Assembly: GCA_023266165.1 (NCBI GenBank)
Contig: JAHFRR010000038.1
Coordinates: 1 to 8,859, forward strand
DNA length: 8,859 nucleotides
From: Thiotrichales bacterium
Lineage (GTDB): Bacteria > Pseudomonadota > Gammaproteobacteria > Francisellales > CACEW01
Reading direction: 5' to 3'
Part shown: in pieces, positions 5,706 to 8,859 of the stretch
How the letters are laid out: each line of letters begins with the position of its first letter
Position numbering within the stretch: position 1 is the first letter of the stretch
Translations under genes and position numbers: made by a program
The notes under the pieces: model-generated
The model's input: the letters and a program-made list of their open reading frames with translations, nothing else
Database searches by the model: none
Told to the model about the DNA's origin: nothing

Positions 5706-5806
5706 CCCTCCATCCTAACCTTCCTCCGCAAGGGAGGAAGGGATGAAGAGTTCTATGCGAAAGTTTTTTCTTCTTTGGAATTGACCACTCAAAATGACAT
5801 AGACCC
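5706..5806 (+). repeat. Palindromic repeat, copy 2, with shared tail
   Basis: The 38-nt unit 5706-5743 is the inverted partner of copy 1. Its stem is CCTTCCTCC (5719-5727) with GGAGGAAGG (5733-5741) around GCAAG: the C-to-T change relative to copy 1 is compensated by G-to-A on the other side. Downstream come a T-rich segment (TTTTTTCTTC, 5763-5772) and a tail CTCAAAATGACATAGACCC (5788-5806) that recurs, with one mismatch, at the minus-strand side of the 3463-3608 element. A looser resemblance, including a CGCAAG loop, continues along the whole unit. Confidence 0.7.
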
Positions 5807-5872
5807 GACAAGTCTGGCCAATCAAGGCTTTCAGAAGATGTATAGATACCCTGATCTTGTGTTCGATGTCGA

Positions 5873-5887
5873 GAAGCCAAAGGCTTC
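5873..5887 (+). repeat. Small hairpin upstream of trmD
   Basis: GAAGCC (5873-5878) and GGCTTC (5882-5887) form a 6-bp stem with an AAA loop, followed by A/G-rich sequence rather than a T run, so it is not a terminator. It lies 20 nt before the trmD start codon and may be the end of the repeat mosaic. Confidence 0.45.
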
Positions 5888-5896
5888 AAGGGTGAG

Positions 5897-5924
5897 GGGT
5901 GAGTAAAATGACAGGTGTTCACCC
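5897..5924 (+). promoter_or_regulatory. Possible stem enclosing the trmD start codon
   Basis: GGGTGA (5897-5902) can pair with TCACCC (5919-5924), enclosing the ATG at 5908 in a 16-nt loop and covering part of the GAGGGG ribosome binding site. Such a structure could lower trmD translation. A 6-bp stem is short, so this is only a candidate. Confidence 0.3.
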
Positions 5925-6621
5925 TTCTTACCAATTCGGTATCGTCACCCTACTGCCTGAGTTATTGGCAGGATTTTTGTCTCACGGGGTTGTCGGACGG
6001 GCGTTTGCCTCAGGGCTGCTCACCTGTGACATCATCAATCCCCGAGTGTTTGTAGAGGATGCCCATCACACCATTGATGACAGGCCATACGGGGGCGGCC
6101 CTGGGATGGTAATGATGGCAGAGCCTTTGGCGCAGTCAGTGGATCATCTTAAAGCAAAATTGGGTCTCGATACCCCCGTGTGCTATCTTTCCCCGCAAGG
6201 GGAGGTCTTCTCGCATCAGAAGGCACGCGTGTTAGCACAAGCCTTGCCTGCTAAATTGATCCTGGTGTGTGGTCGTTATGAAGGGGTAGATGAGCGTTTT
6301 CTCATGACTCGAGTTGATTTTCAGCTCTCAGTCGGCGATTATGTCCTGAGTGGAGGCGAGTTGCCTGCGCAGATCGTGATGGATGCCCTCGCTCGGTTTA
6401 TTCCAGGTGTGTTGGGCGATCAAGACTCTGCCGTGCAAGATTCGTTTGAGTCAGGGCTTTTAGACCATCCACATTACACACGTCCGTGGGTGTGGGAGGG
6501 TTTAGAGGTGCCAGAGGTCTTGCGCTCAGGGCATCATGAAAAGATTGAGGCATGGCGCCTTAAAACAGCGATGGCGCTTACAAAAAGCCATCGGCCAGAT
6601 TTATGGGAGAAGAAATTGTGA
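5908..6621 (+). CDS. trmD: TrmD, tRNA (guanine37-N1)-methyltransferase
   Basis: TrmD methylates G37 next to the anticodon of tRNAs using S-adenosylmethionine, preventing frameshifting; it is essential. The 237-aa SPOUT enzyme shows FGIVTLLPE at the start, DDRPYGGGPGMVMM, YLSPQGEVF, and the trefoil-knot cofactor site LILVCGRYEGVDERF (Gly-Arg-Tyr-Glu-Gly from residue 122) with GDYVLSGGELPA. The catalytic DSF is at residue 178, within DSFESGLLDHPHYTRP. I chose ATG 5908 because GAGGGG (5894-5899) is 8 nt upstream; GTG 5899 would add three residues and lie over that site. Its usual close neighbour rimM is about 400 nt upstream, so a separate promoter or read-through is needed. rplS does not follow; the stop overlaps the next gene by 4 nt. 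Confidence 0.96.
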   Translation: MTGVHPSYQFGIVTLLPELLAGFLSHGVVGRAFASGLLTCDIINPRVFVEDAHHTIDDRPYGGGPGMVMMAEPLAQSVDHLKAKLGLDTPVCYLSPQGEVFSHQKARVLAQALPAKLILVCGRYEGVDERFLMTRVDFQLSVGDYVLSGGELPAQIVMDALARFIPGVLGDQDSAVQDSFESGLLDHPHYTRPWVWEGLEVPEVLRSGHHEKIEAWRLKTAMALTKSHRPDLWEKKL

Positions 6622-7367
6622 AGTTCAATTATTTTTGCATCAAAGCATTTCAAGTAGGCGTGTTGGGTTGTGCAAGCAGTGTGGCACTCAGCTTTGCCAG
6701 CTGCCAAATCCCTGCGTACCATGCTGAGTATGTTTTTCAGGGGGCTGTTACCGGCACGATTCAGCAAAACCTGAGCCCCACGGCCTCAGGCTATCAATTC
6801 ACGTCTTTCACTCAAGCCCATAAATATTTTTTCTCAGAAGTCTTAAATGAGCAGGTGACTGGGCAGATCGTCCCAAACAATCCAGCGCTTTTACCCATCC
6901 GCTATGTCAACAAAAGCAATCATATCCAGATTGATTTTGACAGGAAGGCGAACACCATCACCATCTCACATAATCATTTGAAAGATTTCAGCATGCCCCT
7001 AGCGCCCTATGCCCTAGACACGTTAACCATGCCCTTACAGCTTCAAAGCGATGTGATGCAAGGGCCCATGCAAAAAAGCTTTCCCATCCAAGTGGTCATG
7101 CTCACGCAAAAGCAGCAAGCAGAGCTTTTGCCCTTGGTTTTTGAGAATCTAGGGTCGACGCCTGTGTCCACTCCCGCAGGAGAGTTTGCCAGCATTGAGC
7201 TTCAGACAACTTATATGCTCAACCAGCATCAAATCCAAACCGAATACTGGTTTGCTCCTAAGTTTGAAGATGCCCTGGTCAAGAGCGCAACCCAAATTGA
7301 TGGCAAACCTATTGCCACAGCCTCGCTCAGCGATTATCAAGCCTCAGAGGTTTGTGTGTTAAAATAG
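6618..7367 (+). CDS. Exported DUF3108-like protein
   Basis: A 249-aa exported protein of unknown function. I prefer GTG 6618, which overlaps the trmD stop as GTGA and has GGGAG (6605-6609) at good spacing, over ATG 6603, which has no ribosome binding site. The start then gives a signal peptide: MKFNYFCIK, a hydrophobic stretch, and a possible cleavage near SFA-SC. Cys18 (VLGC) and Cys31 (FASC) are imperfect lipobox candidates, so it may be a lipoprotein. The rest (about 37-245) follows the DUF3108 pattern: beta-rich, LLPIRYVNKS in the middle, a DFDRKANTITI strand, a PLAPYALDTLTMPLQL segment, STPAGEFASIEL, and EYWFAPKFEDALVKS near the end. DUF3108 proteins are periplasmic or outer-membrane associated and poorly characterised. 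The assignment is by pattern recall, moderate confidence. Confidence 0.65.
   Translation: MKFNYFCIKAFQVGVLGCASSVALSFASCQIPAYHAEYVFQGAVTGTIQQNLSPTASGYQFTSFTQAHKYFFSEVLNEQVTGQIVPNNPALLPIRYVNKSNHIQIDFDRKANTITISHNHLKDFSMPLAPYALDTLTMPLQLQSDVMQGPMQKSFPIQVVMLTQKQQAELLPLVFENLGSTPVSTPAGEFASIELQTTYMLNQHQIQTEYWFAPKFEDALVKSATQIDGKPIATASLSDYQASEVCVLK
7357..7365 (+). promoter_or_regulatory. Extended -10 promoter candidate for the PfkB kinase
   Basis: TGT-TAAAAT is an extended -10 (TGn plus a 5/6 hexamer) at the very end of the DUF3108-like gene. It would start near 7372 and give a leader of about 31 nt. There is no clear -35. If real, the kinase can be expressed apart from trmD. Confidence 0.35.
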
Positions 7368-7402
7368 GGCCGAGGGTTTATTCAAGAGGGATCATACGCA
7401 TT

Positions 7403-8506
7403 ATGAAAAAAGTTTTAGTTATCGGCGGGGCGACCATTGATACGATCATCGCCTATGAAAACATGGAGACCCTCGAGCAGCGCTCTATCAACCAAACCAA
7501 GCGCTATCTTTTACTGGAAGAGGGCAAGAAGATTGAAGTAACGTCGCAGCGCTCCAGTACCGGAGGCGGGGCAACCAACGCCGCGGTGTCTTTTTTGCGG
7601 CAAGGGTTAAGCGTTCGCCTGGTGTGCAAAGTCGGGCGAGATTTGATGGGAGATCAGGTCAAATCAGAGCTGGTGGGTTATGGCATGGATGTGAGCCATA
7701 TCGTCAAGAGCGAACAGTCTGGCACGGGGAGCTCTTTTGTCGTGCCCTCGCTGTCAGGGGATCGCACGGTTTTTGCCTATCGCGGCGCGAATACGGAGCT
7801 TGTGCCCGCTGATATCCCCGACAGCTTATTGGTTGAAGCAGATTTTATCTATGTGACCTCCCTCAGTCAAAAATCCGCTGCAGTGTTGCCTATTCTGGTC
7901 TCCCGTGCCAATGCGTTGCATTCTCGCGTTGCGGTCAATCCTGGCATCAGTCAATTAAAGCGAGGGTCAAGCTTTTTGAAATCCGCGCTTTCAGGTATCC
8001 ATACCTTAATCTTAAACTACGAAGAAGCCCAGCAACTGATGCTGTCTCTGGTGCATGAAGATAACCATATTCGAGAATACCTAGAAGCCAATAAAGCGAG
8101 TTTTGATGGTAATAAGCTCTTTGACCAGATGGTGCGTTTTCAGGATGTGCATTTTAACTTGCGGCAGTTTTTCAAAGAGGTTTTAAGCCTTGGCCCTCAA
8201 GTTGTCGCTGTGACCAACGGCGCTGAAGGGGTGTATGTCGCAACTCCCGAGCATCTTTATTTCCAAAAATCCTTGAGTGTCAACGTTGTCAACACTTTGG
8301 GCGCAGGCGATGCTTTTGGTTCCGCCTTTGTAGGCAGCCTGTTTTCAGGGAATTCTGTTGAAGACTCTATGCGTAAGGGGATTCTCAACAGCTTGTCTGT
8401 GATTGGATATCCGGATGCGAAAGAGGGCCTTCTCACCCAGGCGCAGCTAGATACAGAGCTCAGTCGGCGGGTGTTGCCGGAGATGGAGAGGGTTAGTTGG
8501 GGGTAG
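7403..8506 (+). CDS. PfkB-family sugar/nucleoside kinase
   Basis: A 367-aa ribokinase-fold kinase that transfers phosphate from ATP to a sugar, nucleoside or related alcohol; the substrate cannot be read from the sequence. Family marks: N-terminal VLVIGGATIDTII (5-16), the first PfkB signature around GGGATNAAV (54-62) with GLSVRLVCKVGRDLMGD after it, the NxxE motif N205-YE-E208, TNGAEGVYV (271-279), and the anion-hole/catalytic motif N297-TLGAGD303 with Asp303 as the likely base. The first residue of that motif is Asn, where ribokinases usually have Asp; Asn also occurs in IolC-like members. The protein is longer than most ribokinases (about 300-330), with an extra segment at about 212-262. 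ATG 7403 is chosen because family similarity starts there; AGAGGG (7385-7390) is somewhat distant. The 3' end overlaps a convergent gene by 14 nt. Confidence 0.9.
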   Translation: MKKVLVIGGATIDTIIAYENMETLEQRSINQTKRYLLLEEGKKIEVTSQRSSTGGGATNAAVSFLRQGLSVRLVCKVGRDLMGDQVKSELVGYGMDVSHIVKSEQSGTGSSFVVPSLSGDRTVFAYRGANTELVPADIPDSLLVEADFIYVTSLSQKSAAVLPILVSRANALHSRVAVNPGISQLKRGSSFLKSALSGIHTLILNYEEAQQLMLSLVHEDNHIREYLEANKASFDGNKLFDQMVRFQDVHFNLRQFFKEVLSLGPQVVAVTNGAEGVYVATPEHLYFQKSLSVNVVNTLGAGDAFGSAFVGSLFSGNSVEDSMRKGILNSLSVIGYPDAKEGLLTQAQLDTELSRRVLPEMERVSWG

Positions 8507-8859
8507 CTAGACTTTCTGAGATACCTGGAACTTCAAGAGTTGAGTTTTGGTTTTTCAGGCTTGCAATTGTTGTTGCAGATCTTGCACGTTTAACTGCAGT
8601 GGCTGAAAGTGAGCATAACCCAGTGAAGCCTAATACACCGCCACCGATTTTTGCGGTGAGGGCGAATCCAATGGCGATTGGAATTCCAACGAGCGGACAT
8701 ATCAAGCATGTAAGGCCAATAGCTGTCCCTGCAACTGCTAAAAGGCCAACTCCTGCCCATACTTTTCGGTCGGCAAGCACCTGACGCCTTTGTATCAAGA
8801 GTAAGTTCTTGATTGCATCTCGATCGCAGCTAAGCTCTGCCAATGATAGTCCTGCTAGG
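8493..8859 (-). CDS. Small glycine-rich membrane protein, 5' end probably outside window
   Basis: I do not recognise this protein. About 116 residues are readable from a TTG at 8843, but the frame stays open to the window edge, so the true start is probably beyond it. Visible: a charged helical segment (AIKNLLLIQRRQVLADRK), then two Gly/Ala-rich hydrophobic stretches (VWAGVGLLAVAGTAIGLTCL and IPIAIGFALTAKIGGGVLG, with a Cys-Pro turn between) likely to form a membrane hairpin, then a basic tail (KRARS). The plus-strand frame over the same bases is Pro/His/Arg-rich and unconvincing, so minus is the better reading. It overlaps the 3' end of the kinase gene by 14 nt. Hairpins of this kind occur in many small membrane proteins and in some secreted effectors; no function is claimed. 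Confidence 0.6.
   Translation of the reverse strand, partial: LAGLSLAELSCDRDAIKNLLLIQRRQVLADRKVWAGVGLLAVAGTAIGLTCLICPLVGIPIAIGFALTAKIGGGVLGFTGLCSLSATAVKRARSATTIASLKNQNSTLEVPGISESLATPN

Larger units (their letters stand above)
5503..5907. other. Repeat-filled spacer splitting rimM from trmD
   Basis: This 405-nt stretch has no supported gene. From left to right it holds the end of the heptamer array, about 85 nt without recognisable features, an inverted pair of 38-nt palindromic repeats (5609-5646 and 5706-5743), a T-rich segment, a 22-nt tail shared with the 3.4-kb element (5785-5806), a small hairpin (5873-5887) and the trmD ribosome binding site. An open frame at 5667-5906 runs through the repeat and is not believed to be a gene. 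No classic terminator (stem followed directly by a T run) is present, so transcription may still cross into trmD. Confidence 0.75.

Noticed and set aside
5667..5906. 79-codon plus-strand open frame in the rimM-trmD spacer
   Set aside because: It starts at a GTG with a poor context, runs straight through the palindromic repeat and its shared tail, and its product has no protein-like pattern.
8497..8784. Plus-strand open frame opposite the small membrane protein
   Set aside because: Its translation is Pro/His/Arg-rich, as expected from reading a hydrophobic helix backwards; the minus-strand reading has coherent membrane segments.
1..8859. tRNA, rRNA, CRISPR array, integrase or transposase
   Set aside because: No cloverleaf, no regularly spaced direct repeats and no recombinase motifs were seen on either strand; gaps are explained by promoters and palindromic repeats.
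1..8859. Alphaproteobacterial (Holosporales-like) origin
   Set aside because: Considered because of the palindromic repeats and secreted phospholipase D, but TolQ, S16, RimM and TrmD all read as gammaproteobacterial.

Overview
The window is a chromosomal segment from a proteobacterium, most likely a gammaproteobacterium. RuvB, TolQ, S16, RimM (ending VDWDPDF) and TrmD all read like the gammaproteobacterial versions of these proteins. A secreted single-HKD phospholipase D/nuclease, long convergent overlaps, palindromic repeats between genes and an orphan protein would fit a host-associated lineage such as a Legionellales relative. That placement is inference and I hold it loosely.

Layout. At 1-631 is the 3' two-thirds of ruvB (Holliday junction helicase), entering from the left edge. 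Forty bases later comes tolQ-tolR-tolA (672-2793), the inner-membrane energy-transducing part of the Tol-Pal envelope system. No ybgC lies between ruvB and tolQ, and no tolB or pal follows tolA. tolA instead runs tail-to-tail, with a 14-nt overlap, into a minus-strand gene for a secreted Nuc-type phospholipase D/nuclease (2780-3346). The gene-poor stretch 3347-3708 holds an AT-rich palindrome and a MITE-like element with imperfect terminal inverted repeats. An orphan gene of unknown function follows (3709-4572); its codon use differs from its neighbours and it contains a run of seven C.

From about 4650 a good sigma70 promoter drives rpsP-rimM (ribosomal protein S16 and the 30S maturation factor). 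The normally compact rpsP-rimM-trmD operon is then interrupted by about 405 nt of repeat-derived DNA (5503-5907). This gap contains two inverted copies of a 38-nt palindromic repeat whose hairpin stems co-vary, a 22-nt tail shared with the 3.4-3.6 kb element, and a triplicated heptamer. trmD (tRNA m1G37 methyltransferase) follows and is coupled by a GTGA overlap to an exported DUF3108-like protein. Next come a PfkB-family sugar or nucleoside kinase, probably with its own extended -10 promoter, and a convergent minus-strand gene for a small glycine-rich membrane protein that runs off the right edge. rplS, the usual neighbour of trmD, is absent.

How they work together: ruvB is DNA repair. tolQRA supplies proton-motive-force-driven envelope constriction and needs TolB and Pal from elsewhere in the genome. 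rpsP, rimM and trmD are translation genes. The remaining genes are accessory. No complete new defence or mobile system is visible. The most unusual content is the repeat family, the Trp-rich cytoplasmic extension of TolA and the orphan gene.
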